Below, piece after piece: positions 16,983-27,209 of a stretch of 64,000 bases of DNA. The DNA comes from JAGWAJ01 sp965215155 (GTDB lineage Bacteria; Acidobacteriota; Vicinamibacteria; Vicinamibacterales; UBA8438): the NCBI GenBank assembly GCA_965215155.1, contig CBDCCY010000004.1:744001-808000 (forward strand), in the 5' to 3' direction. The position numbers were made by a program, and so were the translations under genes. Numbering within the stretch: position 1 is the stretch's first letter; each line of letters opens with the position of its first letter. The notes under the pieces are model-generated. The model worked only from the letters and a program-made list of their open reading frames with translations, made no database searches and was not told the DNA's origin.

Positions 16983-18206
16983 GTGCGCGTCCCGTTCCTC
17001 GATCTGGCAGCACAACACCGGGCCGCCGCACCCGCCGTCGAGCGAGCGATCCTCGACGTGGTCCGCTCCGGCCGCTACGTCGGCGGCCCGCTGGTCGACG
17101 GGTTCGAGGCGGCGATGGCCGACTACCTGGAGGTCGATCACGCCGTCGCGGTCTCGTCCGGCACGGACGCGCTGCTCGTCGCGCTGTCCGCGCTCGACGT
17201 CGGCCGCGGCGACCTCGTGCTCACCACGCCCTACTCGTTCTTCGCCACGGCCGGCGTCGTGGCGCGCCTCGGCGCGACGCCGGTCTTCGTCGACATCGAT
17301 CCCCGGACGTTCAACCTCGACCCGCGAGCCCTGACCACGTGGTGGGACGGCCACGCCGGCGAGCGCGAGCACGTCAAGGCCATCGTTCCCGTCCACCTGT
17401 TCGGGCAGTGCGCCGGCATGGACCCCATCCTGGCGCTCGCCGCGGCGCACGGCGTCCCGGTGGTCGAGGACGCGGCGCAGGCGCTCGGTGCGCGGTACGG
17501 GGGAGGTGCAGGCGGCTCGGGCGGTGCAGGCGGCTCGGGCGGTGCAGGCGGCTCGGGCGGCGCAGGCAACCGCGAACCCGCCGCCGGTGCGGGACGGCGG
17601 GCGGGCACCATGGGCACCCTCGGCTGCTTCTCTTTCTACCCCACGAAGAACCTCGGCGCGATGGGCCATGCCGGCCTCGTCGTGACGGGCGATGGCGGTC
17701 TGGCCCGCACCGTGCGCCAGCTCCGCGACCACGGCGCCGATCCTCCATACCACCACGCGCGCGTCGGCGGGAACTTCCAGATCGACGCCGTGCAGGCGGC
17801 GGTGCTCAGCGCAAGGCTGCAGTACCTCGACGGCTGGCACGACGCCCGCCGCGCGCGGGCCGCCTACTACGACCGGCGCCTGCCGGCGGAGGGCATCACG
17901 CCGCCGGCTCCGCCGCCCCGGCCTGTCGGCCACGTTTACAACCAGTACGTGATCCGTGTGCCGGACCGCCGGGACGAGCTGCGCGCCCACCTCACCGCGC
18001 AGGGGATCGACACGATGGTCTACTACCCCGTGCCGCTCCACCGTCAGGCCTGCTTCCACGACCTCGGCCACGGGCCGGGCGCCTTCCCGCACAGCGAGGC
18101 AGCCGCCGCCGAGTCGCTCGCGCTGCCGGTCCATCCGGAGCTGACGCCGGAGATGCAGGACCACGTGATCGAGGCTGTCCGGGCGGGCGTCTGCGCCGGC
18201 AGGTGA
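16983..18206 (+). CDS. DegT/DnrJ/EryC1/StrS-family aminotransferase
   Basis: PLP-dependent sugar aminotransferase-type protein (407 aa). The start VPFLDLAAQHRA, the SSGTDALLVALSAL loop, VVEDAAQALGARYGG and the PLP-lysine motif FSFYPTKNLGAMG (Lys about 222) are classic. The C-terminus has NQYVIRVPDRRDELRAHL and GIDTMVYYPVPLHRQ. Enzymes of this family aminate UDP-keto-sugars for cell-surface glycans. Between YGG and the PLP lysine there is an inserted Gly/Ser/Ala run (residues ~173-194) encoded by an 18-bp minisatellite. GTG start. It lies 2 bp after the GNAT gene, a pairing seen in amino-sugar pathways. Confidence 0.9.
   Translation: MRVPFLDLAAQHRAAAPAVERAILDVVRSGRYVGGPLVDGFEAAMADYLEVDHAVAVSSGTDALLVALSALDVGRGDLVLTTPYSFFATAGVVARLGATPVFVDIDPRTFNLDPRALTTWWDGHAGEREHVKAIVPVHLFGQCAGMDPILALAAAHGVPVVEDAAQALGARYGGGAGGSGGAGGSGGAGGSGGAGNREPAAGAGRRAGTMGTLGCFSFYPTKNLGAMGHAGLVVTGDGGLARTVRQLRDHGADPPYHHARVGGNFQIDAVQAAVLSARLQYLDGWHDARRARAAYYDRRLPAEGITPPAPPPRPVGHVYNQYVIRVPDRRDELRAHLTAQGIDTMVYYPVPLHRQACFHDLGHGPGAFPHSEAAAAESLALPVHPELTPEMQDHVIEAVRAGVCAGR
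17505..17567 (+). repeat. 18-bp coding minisatellite
   Basis: GGTGCAGGCGGCTCGGGC is repeated exactly three times (17505-17522, 17523-17540, 17541-17558) plus half a unit. It encodes GAGGSG units in frame inside the aminotransferase, so copy-number changes would alter protein length without shifting the frame. Confidence 0.95.
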
Positions 18207-18246
18207 CCTGGCCCGTCCCTCCCGTCAGCCCCCGGTGTCTCGAGCG

Positions 18247-19308
18247 TCAACCGACGTCGAGGTCGTCTTCGTGGGTGGCGGCATGGATGATGAGCTTCGT
18301 CGCCTGGCCGATCTGCTCCAGATCGGGGCGGCGCCCCGACAGGCGCTGGCTGTCGCGCACCAGGTTCAGGAAACCCTCCCCGCGCGCCTCCATGAAGCTG
18401 GTGCCGGTCAGCGGGCTCCGGTAGTCGCGCATGAATCCCGCCAGGAACTGGTTGCGGCGGACAGGCTGACAGCCGGCGTCGACGTTCTCGACGGTCAGGG
18501 TGTTGTACAGGGCGCCGGGATTCTGAAACTCGATGCGGTCCGGGAACAGGCGGATGATGATCTGGGAGCCCCGGACCTCGTAGTCGCGATGCACGACGGC
18601 GTTGACCACAGCTTCCTGCAACGCCGTCCGCACGTAGCTCGGATAGTCGCGGCGGCCGTCGGGTCCCTTCCGGGACATCGTGGGGACGAGCGGGGACGAC
18701 CCGAAGTAGGTCAGCACCTGGCCGATCTGCTCGGGTACCGGACCGGTGATCCGCCGGCTGTCCGCGGAATTGCCGTCGGCGGTGGCGTGCCGATAGGCGG
18801 CCATATCGATGAAGGCGCCGGGCAGGCTCTCTTCCGGCCGTTCCGCGAACAGGAGCACCCCGAGATGCGTCGGGACGACGCCGGCGTCGGTCTCGGCGGC
18901 GAGCTTGTGGGCCAGCAGCGTGGGGGTCCAGTCCGCGGGCCGAGCCCATTCCGGAAAGCGGTTGCGGAAGTACTTCTCCAGTCGCAGGTCGTGGAGATCG
19001 CCCAGGCGACTGCCGAATACCGGCCGCTCCTCGATGGGGTCGGTCAGCCGCCGGGCGCTCAGCAGGCGCGCCAGCCGTTCGGCGGGAATCGGATGGCGGT
19101 GGCTCCCGATGCGCTGCAGGAATCGCCCGTCGCTCGTCTGGTGGACGTCGAAGCGCGAGACCGGGACGTCGACAATCAGGCACAACCTCGGTTCGTCGCC
19201 TTCGCCGGGGAGGTACTCCCAGTGGCGCGCCCTCTCCCCCGCGCCGAGCCGCGGCGATAATGAGGGGCGGATGCGCAAGTTCAACACGGAGGGGCCGGTC
19301 GTCGCCAC
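18247..19308 (-). pseudogene. 5'-truncated AlbA_2/RecG-like regulator
   Basis: C-terminal three quarters of a Schlafen/AlbA_2-type transcriptional regulator (COG2865-like). Visible parts are DGRFLQRIGSHRHPIPAERLARLL (end of the AlbA_2 domain), THLGVLLFAERPEESLPGAF, a GHKL-ATPase-like part (VRTALQEAVVNAVVHRDYEV, IIRLFPDRIEFQNPG) and a C-terminal segment. The N-terminal part with the conserved WxEFK and GG-loop strands is missing. Instead the frame runs into the start region of the divergent AAA gene at 19271. No good start codon is evident, so this is probably a remnant, or translated from an internal start. Confidence 0.65.
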
Positions 19309-20863
19309 GGACCACTACTGCATCCCGCCCCTGGAGCGGGTGGACCGGGACGCGGTGCTGGCCCTGGTGGAGGACAAGCGCTACTTCGTCCTCCACGCGC
19401 CCCGCCAGACGGGGAAGACGTCGGTGCTGCTGGCGCTGCGCGATCTGCTGAACCGCGGGGGCCGGGTACGGTGCGTGTACGTCAACGTCGAGGTTGCGCA
19501 GACCGCGCGCGAGGACGTGGGGCGGGCCATGCGCGCCATCCTGAGCCGGCTGGCGTCGCGGGCCCGGCTGGTGGGCGACGAGTTCCTGGACGCGGTGTGG
19601 CAGGACGTGCTGGCGGCCGCCGGTCCGGACGATGCGCTGGGCGAGGCGTTGACCCGCTGGAGCCTGGCCGACCCGAAGCCCCTGGTGCTCCTCATCGACG
19701 AGATCGACGCTCTGATCGGCGACACGCTCATCTCGGTGCTGCGGCAGTTGCGGGCCGGCTACGACCAGCGTCCGGCCGGTTTCCCGCAGAGCGTGGCGCT
19801 GTGCGGCGTGCGGGACGTGCGCGACTATGGCATCCGGTCGGGCTCGGAGAACGCGGTGCTGGCGGGGGGCAGCGCGTTCAACGGCAGGGCGGCGGCGCTG
19901 CGGCTCGGCGACTTCACGGAGGCCGAGGTGCGGGCGCTGCTCGGCCAGCACACCCGCGAGACCGGCCAGGCGTTCACCCCCGCCGCGCTGGAGACGGTGT
20001 GGCGGCAGACGCAGGGTCAGCCCTGGCTGGTGAACGCGCTCTGCCGCTCCGCGTGTTTCGACGGCGGGGCGGCGGCCCGCGACCGGTCCCGCGCGGTCAC
20101 CGAGGACGACGTCTTCGCGGCCCAGGAACAGCTCGTGCTGGGCCGGCAGACGCACCTGGACCAGCTCGCGGACAAGCTGGGGGAAGACCGGGTGCGGCGC
20201 GTGGTCGAGCCGCTGCTGAGCGGCGCCGGGGCGGACGATTCGACGGCCCGCGACATCGAGTACGTGCGCGACCTCGGCCTGATCGCCCGCGACGACCCGC
20301 CCCGCATCGCCAATCCGATCTACGCCGAGGTGGTGCCGCGCGAGCTCACCGCGACCCTCCAGGCAAAGCTGCCGCAGGACGCCGCCTGGTACGTGGACCG
20401 GGCGGGCGGCCTCGACCTCGAGAAGCTGCTGGCGGCGTTCCAGGCGTTCTTTCGCGAGCACTCGGAGCACTGGCTGGGACGATTCGACTACGCCGAAGCC
20501 GGTCCGCAACTCATCCTGCAGGCGTTCCTGCAGCGGGTGGTGAACGGCGGCGGGCGCATCGAGCGCGAGTACGGCCTGGGCCGAGGCCGGACCGACCTGC
20601 TCATCGTGTGGCCCCGCGGCGGGCGCGCCGGGCCGGCCGCGGCAGCGGACCGGTTCGTGGTCGAGTGCAAGGTGTTGCATGGCGGACTCGAGCGGACCGT
20701 CCGGGACGGGCTGGCGCAGACCGCAGGCTACATGGACCGCTGCGCGGCGCAGGCGGGCCACCTGGTGGTCTTCGACCGGCGCGCCGACCGGCCGTGGGAG
20801 GAGAAGCTCTTCCGGCGGCGGGAGGCGTTCGGCGACCGGCCCGTCACCGTGTGGGGGACGTAG
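19271..20863 (+). CDS. AAA ATPase fused to a PD-(D/E)xK nuclease-like domain
   Basis: 530-aa protein. The N-terminal ATPase has a Walker A APRQTGKTS (residues 43-51), Walker B PLVLLIDEIDAL and a winged-helix-like region after TQGQPWLVNALCR. The C-terminus has RGRTDLLIVWP and FVVECKV, the D and ExK strands of a PD-(D/E)xK nuclease (about residues 440-466). This layout is shared by AAA_ATPase/DUF1703-type proteins, often found among mobile or defence genes. Start ATG 19271 follows AGGGGCGG and gives the usual FNTEGP N-terminus. It is divergent from the truncated regulator at 18247, and a repeat copy abuts its stop. Confidence 0.78.
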   Translation: MRKFNTEGPVVATDHYCIPPLERVDRDAVLALVEDKRYFVLHAPRQTGKTSVLLALRDLLNRGGRVRCVYVNVEVAQTAREDVGRAMRAILSRLASRARLVGDEFLDAVWQDVLAAAGPDDALGEALTRWSLADPKPLVLLIDEIDALIGDTLISVLRQLRAGYDQRPAGFPQSVALCGVRDVRDYGIRSGSENAVLAGGSAFNGRAAALRLGDFTEAEVRALLGQHTRETGQAFTPAALETVWRQTQGQPWLVNALCRSACFDGGAAARDRSRAVTEDDVFAAQEQLVLGRQTHLDQLADKLGEDRVRRVVEPLLSGAGADDSTARDIEYVRDLGLIARDDPPRIANPIYAEVVPRELTATLQAKLPQDAAWYVDRAGGLDLEKLLAAFQAFFREHSEHWLGRFDYAEAGPQLILQAFLQRVVNGGGRIEREYGLGRGRTDLLIVWPRGGRAGPAAAADRFVVECKVLHGGLERTVRDGLAQTAGYMDRCAAQAGHLVVFDRRADRPWEEKLFRRREAFGDRPVTVWGT

Positions 20864-20883
20864 GAGTCCGCGCCGCAGAAGCG
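20862..20883. repeat. partial copy of the dispersed palindromic repeat
   Basis: AGGAGTCCGCGCCGCAGAAG matches the core AGGAGTCTGCGCCGCAGAA with one substitution. It begins inside the stop codon of the AAA-nuclease gene. Confidence 0.6.
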
Positions 20884-20891
20884 TGAACCCC

Positions 20892-20897
20892 TATAAT
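20892..20897 (+). promoter_or_regulatory. -10 box TATAAT
   Basis: Consensus TATAAT 46 bp upstream of the dehydrogenase ATG at 20944. No strong -35 is visible about 17 bp upstream. Confidence 0.4.
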
Positions 20898-20943
20898 CGC
20901 AGCCGTTCCGCCGCGCACCGCCGCGGCTCCGCCGGGGGGTCCG

Positions 20944-22797
20944 ATGCTCCGCTCGTCTCCGCGCCCTTCCTTTCCGTTCCCCGCCGCCGCGATGGTGATC
21001 GCCGTCGCGGCCGGGGTCTCGCCCGCGGCGGCCGAGGCGGTCGACGGCGCGGCGTTGTTCGAGAGGCACTGCGCCTCCTGCCATCGCGCGTCGGCGATCC
21101 CGCGCGTCCTGGCCATAGACAACATGCGGGCCCTGCCGCCGGAGACGATCGTCGGAGCGCTGACCGACGGGGCGATGCGCGAGCAGGGCGCCGAGCTCCG
21201 GCCGGCGGAGCGACGGGCGATCGCCGAGTTCATCACGGGCCGGCACGTCGCCGCTACGGTCGGCGCCTCTCTCGAAGCGGCAGCCGGCGGCTCGGTCGAG
21301 GACGGCGACTGCGCCGCGACTACCGCGACGGAGTGGCCGGGGCTCGACGGCGGCCCGCAATGGAACGGCTGGGGCGTTGCGGTGACGAACGCGCGCTTCC
21401 AGCCGGGCGCGCATGCACGCCTCGCGGCGGCGGACGTCCCGCGGCTGCGGCTGCGGTGGGCCTTCGGGTACCCGAACTCGGCGAGTGCGCAGACGCAGCC
21501 GACGGTGGTCGGCGGGCGGCTGTTCGCGGCCAGCGAGCGCGGCGTCGTCTACGCGCTCGACGCGCGGACCGGCTGCACGCACTGGTCGTTCGAGGCACAG
21601 ACCGGGGTCCGGAGCGCGATGACGGTCGGCCGTCTCCCGGACGGACGACACGCGGTCTTCTTCGGCGACTTCAACGCCAACGTCTACGCCCTCGACGCGG
21701 CGAGCGGGGCCGAGATCTGGCGGCGCGACGTGGACACGCACGTCGCGGCCCGCATCACCGGAGCACCGGTGCTGCACGACGGACGGCTGTACGTTCCGGT
21801 CTCGTCTCTCGAAGAGTTGCTGGCGGCCGACCCGGAGTACCCCTGCTGCACGTTCCGCGGCAGCCTCGCCACGCTCCACGCGGCGACCGGCGAGGTCGTC
21901 TGGCAGGCGTTCACCATCCCGGAAGCACCGGCACCGCGCGGGCGCAACCCGGACGGCTACTACCTGATGGGGCCGGCGGGCGCCGCCGTCTGGTCGGCCC
22001 CGACCATCGACCCGGCCCGCGGGCTCGTCTATGCCGCCACGGGGAACGCCTACACCGAACCGGCCGCCCCGACCAGCGACGCGATCGTCGCCTTCGACCT
22101 GGCCACCGGCGCCATCCGCTGGACGAACCAGTTGACGCCGGGCGACGCCTTCATCCTCGGCTGCGGAGGCGGCAACCCGAACTGCCCCGACGACGACGGC
22201 CCCGACTTCGACTTCGGCTCCTCGCCGGCGCTGGTCAGCATGACCGACGGCCGCGACCTGCTGGTCATCGGCCAGAAGTCGGGGGTCGGCTACGGGCTCG
22301 ACCCGGACCGCGAAGGAGCCGTCGTGTGGCAGTACCGGGTGGGAGCGGGGAGCGAGCTCGGGGGCATCGAGTGGGGCTTCGCGGTCGATGCCGAGAAGGC
22401 CTACTTCGCGAACTCCGACTACCTGACGCCCGAGCCGGGCGGTCTGGCGTCGGTGCGGCTGCGAACGGGCGAGCTCGTCTGGTACGCGGAGCCGCACGAG
22501 CCGGTCTGCGAGGCGTGCAGCCCCGCGCTGCTCGCGGCCGTCACCGCCATCCCGGGCGTGGTCTTCTCCGGCGCCTACGACGGCCTGTTCCGCGCCTACG
22601 ACGCGGACGACGGCACCGTGCTCTGGGAGTACGACACCAACGGCGACTACGACACAGTGAACGCCGTCCGCGCACAGGGCGGGTCGATCAACGGCCCGGG
22701 TCCGGTCGTCGTCGACGGAATGGTCTACGTCAACTCGGGCTACGCCGCCTTCGGGGGCCGGCCCGGCAACGTCCTGCTCGCCTTCGACGTCGACTGA
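20944..22797 (+). CDS. periplasmic cytochrome c / PQQ beta-propeller dehydrogenase (PVA-dehydrogenase-like)
   Basis: 617-aa fusion of an N-terminal c-type haem domain (ERHCASCHRAS, CxxCH at residues 43-47) and an eight-bladed quinoprotein propeller. Tryptophan-docking-type repeats are visible: VVYALDARTGCTHWSFEA, NVYALDAASGAEIWRRDV, TLHAATGEVVWQAF, AFDLATGAIRWTNQ and YDADDGTVLWEYDTNG. The WNGWGVAVTNARFQPG entry is typical of polyvinyl-alcohol-dehydrogenase-like proteins. A signal peptide ends near PAAAEA. The protein would oxidise an alcohol and pass electrons to its own haem. The true substrate is unknown and PVA should not be assumed. Confidence 0.85.
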   Translation: MLRSSPRPSFPFPAAAMVIAVAAGVSPAAAEAVDGAALFERHCASCHRASAIPRVLAIDNMRALPPETIVGALTDGAMREQGAELRPAERRAIAEFITGRHVAATVGASLEAAAGGSVEDGDCAATTATEWPGLDGGPQWNGWGVAVTNARFQPGAHARLAAADVPRLRLRWAFGYPNSASAQTQPTVVGGRLFAASERGVVYALDARTGCTHWSFEAQTGVRSAMTVGRLPDGRHAVFFGDFNANVYALDAASGAEIWRRDVDTHVAARITGAPVLHDGRLYVPVSSLEELLAADPEYPCCTFRGSLATLHAATGEVVWQAFTIPEAPAPRGRNPDGYYLMGPAGAAVWSAPTIDPARGLVYAATGNAYTEPAAPTSDAIVAFDLATGAIRWTNQLTPGDAFILGCGGGNPNCPDDDGPDFDFGSSPALVSMTDGRDLLVIGQKSGVGYGLDPDREGAVVWQYRVGAGSELGGIEWGFAVDAEKAYFANSDYLTPEPGGLASVRLRTGELVWYAEPHEPVCEACSPALLAAVTAIPGVVFSGAYDGLFRAYDADDGTVLWEYDTNGDYDTVNAVRAQGGSINGPGPVVVDGMVYVNSGYAAFGGRPGNVLLAFDVD

Positions 22798-22866
22798 GAC
22801 GCCTCGTTGCGCGTGATGCTTTGGTGTCCACTACGCGAATGATAAGGTGTGTGGCACAGAGAGGTC

Positions 22867-23136
22867 ATGCGAACCACCCTGACCATCGAGGACGGCATCG
22901 CGGCGCAGCTTCGGGAGATCGTCCACCGTTCGGGGAAGCCTTTCAAGGCTGTTGTGAACGACGCCCTGCGCGCCGGTATCGCGAACAACCGGATCGCCGC
23001 CCCTCGCAAGCCGTACCGTCTGGAACCGGTTGCGATGGGGCAGGTCGTCGGACCCTACGACCTCGACAAGGCACTGCAGCTTGCGGACCGCCTCGAGGAT
23101 GAGGAGCTCGCCCGCAAGCTGCAGCTCCGGAAATGA
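22867..23136 (+). CDS. VapB-type antitoxin
   Basis: 89-aa antitoxin. The N-terminus MRTTLTIEDGIAAQLREIV followed by GKPFKAVVNDALRAGIAN is a ribbon-helix-helix domain of the DUF2191/VapB kind. The C-terminal half (GPYDLDKALQLADRLEDEEL) would bind the toxin. Start ATG 22867 follows AGAGAGGTC; an upstream in-frame ATG at 22849 lacks the family N-terminus. It overlaps vapC by 4 bp (ATGA), so translation is coupled. Confidence 0.85.
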   Translation: MRTTLTIEDGIAAQLREIVHRSGKPFKAVVNDALRAGIANNRIAAPRKPYRLEPVAMGQVVGPYDLDKALQLADRLEDEELARKLQLRK

Positions 23137-23582
23137 TCCTCGTCGACGCGAATCTGCTGATATACGCGGTCAACCTGAACGCCCCGCATCACGAGCGCGC
23201 AAGACGGTGGCTCCAGGACACCCTGTCCGGTTCGACCGCCGTAGGTCTGCCCTGGATAAGCCTGCTGGCGTTCGTTCGAATCACGACGCGTCCGGGCGTA
23301 CTCGCGAACCCCATGCGGGTGGATGAGGCCATTCGCTTCGTGGACACCTGGCTGGATCAGCCGTTCGCCGAACCCGTCCTGCCCGGCAAGGGCCATTGGG
23401 CGATCCTGCGACGTCTGCTCCGTGACAGCGGCGCGGCCGGCAATCTGACATCGGACGCCCACCTCGCCGCGCTTGCCATCGAGCGCGGCGCGACCATCTG
23501 TTCCGCCGACTACGACTTCCGGCGCTTCCCGGGCGTCGAGCACGTCAATCCGCTGGATGACCCCGCGCCCCGGTCGCGATGA
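23133..23582 (+). CDS. VapC-type PIN-domain ribonuclease toxin
   Basis: 149-aa PIN-domain toxin. MILVDANLLIYAVN holds the first catalytic Asp, followed by HHERARRWLQDTLSGS and SLLAFVRITTRPG. The second acidic site is NLTSDAHLAALAIERGATIC, and SADYDFRRFPGVEHVNPL closes the domain. VapC toxins cleave tRNA or rRNA. The pair sits alone between the PQQ dehydrogenase and the helicase gene. Confidence 0.9.
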   Translation: MILVDANLLIYAVNLNAPHHERARRWLQDTLSGSTAVGLPWISLLAFVRITTRPGVLANPMRVDEAIRFVDTWLDQPFAEPVLPGKGHWAILRRLLRDSGAAGNLTSDAHLAALAIERGATICSADYDFRRFPGVEHVNPLDDPAPRSR

Positions 23583-23628
23583 TTCGCGTAGGCGCCCGCG
23601 CCTGGGGCGGTTGGGCGAAGCGCGCGTG

Positions 23629-23634
23629 TACAAT
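23629..23634 (+). promoter_or_regulatory. -10 box TACAAT
   Basis: TACAAT 60 bp before the helicase start codon. A second TACAAT occurs upstream of ahcY at about 25223. No clear -35 is seen for either. Confidence 0.35.
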
Positions 23635-23693
23635 GGGAGGATCGATCAAGCTGCGTCAGCTACGGACCAACCCACGCAAGCCACGAACAGCCA

Positions 23694-25199
23694 TTGACCA
23701 CTCCAACCGCAACAGCCCTGAGACCCGTTCTCGAAGAACCCCAGGATTCGCTTCCGGAAATCTCGATAGACCAGCTTCCCGACCGGCTCCGGAAGGCCGT
23801 CGGCCGCCCCGGCTGGACCTCGCTGATGCCGGTCCAGAGCCAGGCGATCCCCTACCTCCTCGCCGGGCGCGACCTCGTCATCCAGGCGCGGACCGGAAGC
23901 GGCAAGACGGCCGCGTTCCTGCTGCCGATGCTCGAGCGGCTCGACGCGGCCGTCGACCGGACGCAGGCGCTCGTGCTGGTGCCGACGCGGGAGCTCGCCC
24001 GGCAGGTGCAGCGCGACGCGGAGATGCTGTGGGGCGACAGCGACCTCCGCACCGTCGCCGTCTACGGCGGCGTCGGCTACGGGCCGCAGATCGACGCTCT
24101 CAAGGCGGGGGCGCACCTCGTCGTCGCCACGCCGGGCCGCGCCCTCGACCTCCTGCTGCGCCGCACCTTCACGCTCGACGATCTCGACATGCTGGTGTTC
24201 GACGAGGCGGACCGGATGCTGTCGATGGGCTTCTACCCCGACATGAAGCAGGTGCAGGCGTACCTGCCGAACCGGGCGATCCAGACGACGATGTTCTCGG
24301 CGACGTTCCCGGCGTCGGTCATGCGGACCGCGCGCGAGTTCATCCCCGAGCCGGAGTTCCTCACCCTCAGCCGCGACCACGTCCACGTCACCGACACCGA
24401 GCACATCTCCTACCGGGTGCCGCCGATGGAGAAGGACCGGGCGCTGGTGCGGATCATCGAGGTGGAGAACCCGTCGTCGGCGTTCATCTTCTGCAACACG
24501 AAGACGAACGTGCACTACGTGACGGTGGTCCTGCAGCGCTTCGGCTACGACGCGGACGAGCTGAGCGCCGACCGGTCGCAGGCCGACCGCGAGCGGATCC
24601 TGAAGCGCGTGCGCGCCGGTACGCTCCGTTTCCTCGTCGCCACCGACGTCGCGAGCCGCGGGCTCGACATCCCCGAGCTGTCCCACGTCATCCAGTACGA
24701 GCCGCCCGAGGACCCCGAGGACTACATCCACCGGGCCGGTCGGACCGGCCGCGCGGGCGCCGCCGGCGTTGCCCTGTCGCTCGTGAGCGAGGCGGAGACG
24801 CTGAACCTGGACCAGATCGCCAAGCGCTACGGCGTGGAGTTCCAGCAGCGGCCCGTGCCGACCGACGACGACGTGGCCGCCGTCGTGGCCGAGCGCCTCA
24901 CGGGGCTGCTCGAGGCCCGGTTGCGGGACCGCGACGCGCTGAAGGCGGAACGCAGCCGCCGCTTCATCGCGCTGGCGAGGCAGCTCGCGGAGAACGAGGA
25001 CGAATCGAAGATCATCGCGATGCTGCTCGACGACTACTACCAGCAGACGCTGCACGCGCCGCCCGGGGAACCGGCCGCCACCGCAGCGGCAGCGCCGGCC
25101 GCCCTCCCGGACTCCGGCGGCAAGGCAGCCGCGCCCTCCGGCCGGCCCCGGCGCCGTCCGCGGCGCAAGCCCCGGCGCGGACCCCGCTCCGGCCGGTAA
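23694..25199 (+). CDS. DEAD-box ATP-dependent RNA helicase
   Basis: 501-aa RNA helicase with all motifs. Q motif PVQSQAIP, motif I ARTGSGKT (residues 65-72), Ia VPTRELARQVQ, II VFDEADRM (about 168-175), III SATFP, then VATDVASRGLDIPE and motif VI HRAGRTGR. The C-terminal tail is Arg/Lys/Pro-rich (RPRRRPRRKPRRGPRSGR), as in CsdA/RhlE-type helicases, and would bind RNA nonspecifically. The first usable start is a TTG at 23694, because no ATG precedes the Q motif in frame. It probably acts in ribosome assembly or mRNA turnover. Confidence 0.9.
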   Translation: MTTPTATALRPVLEEPQDSLPEISIDQLPDRLRKAVGRPGWTSLMPVQSQAIPYLLAGRDLVIQARTGSGKTAAFLLPMLERLDAAVDRTQALVLVPTRELARQVQRDAEMLWGDSDLRTVAVYGGVGYGPQIDALKAGAHLVVATPGRALDLLLRRTFTLDDLDMLVFDEADRMLSMGFYPDMKQVQAYLPNRAIQTTMFSATFPASVMRTAREFIPEPEFLTLSRDHVHVTDTEHISYRVPPMEKDRALVRIIEVENPSSAFIFCNTKTNVHYVTVVLQRFGYDADELSADRSQADRERILKRVRAGTLRFLVATDVASRGLDIPELSHVIQYEPPEDPEDYIHRAGRTGRAGAAGVALSLVSEAETLNLDQIAKRYGVEFQQRPVPTDDDVAAVVAERLTGLLEARLRDRDALKAERSRRFIALARQLAENEDESKIIAMLLDDYYQQTLHAPPGEPAATAAAAPAALPDSGGKAAAPSGRPRRRPRRKPRRGPRSGR

Positions 25200-25298
25200 C
25201 CCGGCCGCCGCGGGGGTCGCGATACAATACGCGGGTCGGCTTCGCGGAGCGATCCGCGGCCGGCCGCCCGCCCGTCGCGTTCCAGGGAGAGCATTCGA

Positions 25299-26801
<1,503 letters not shown>

Positions 26802-26804
26802 CAG

Positions 26805-26830
26805 CGGCACCGGGAGCTGTCGTGGTGCCG
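26805..26830 (+). terminator. hairpin after ahcY
   Basis: CGGCACC at 26805-26811 pairs with GGTGCCG at 26824-26830 just after the stop codon. There is no U-tract, so it may be only a weak terminator. Confidence 0.35.
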
Positions 26831-26852
26831 TTCGCGCCAAGTCGACTCCCCG

Positions 26853-27209
26853 ATGGCAGATTCAGAGTACGTCCCCGGGACCCAAGTTCGCATCGTTAGC
26901 GCCCGCCACCGGGTTGGCGTTGTGGTAGGTCGCCCCCAGCACCGCCAAGGTCAGCCCTGGTACTCCGTCTTCTTCCGTGGATCGGAGACTGAAGTCTTCC
27001 CCCACGAAGATCTCGAACCGTTCTCCGGAGCCAGTGACGTGCGCTCTCTCCTGCTCGATGGTCGCTTCGGTGGACGCGAATCTCTATCGCGACTGATAAC
27101 CCAGCTCAAGCTCTCCCTCGACCTTCGATCGCAGATATACGCACTCTCAGCCTCCACAACTGAGTTTCTCCCGTACCAGTTCAAGCCCCTTCTGAAGTTC
27201 GCCTCGTCA
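26853..27209 (+). pseudogene. N-terminal stub of a SNF2/DrmD-like helicase
   Basis: First 119 codons of a large SNF2-type helicase of the kind used in DISARM and related defence loci. It starts MADSEYVPGTQVRIVSARHR, continues FRGSETEVFPHEDLEPFSG, then LLLDGRFGGRESLSRLITQL and ends STTEFLPYQFKPLLKF, the conserved lead-in to the Walker A region. Coding identity stops exactly at 27209 where the ISL3 element begins. The ATPase, helicase and C-terminal domains are absent from the other side of the IS. DrmD is the best guess; RapA-like helicases share this N-terminus. Confidence 0.65.

Noticed and set aside
25200..25298. Possible S-adenosylhomocysteine riboswitch in the ahcY leader
   Set aside because: The leader is GC-rich and can fold, but I could not find the conserved core sequence of that riboswitch. 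A covariance-model search would settle it.
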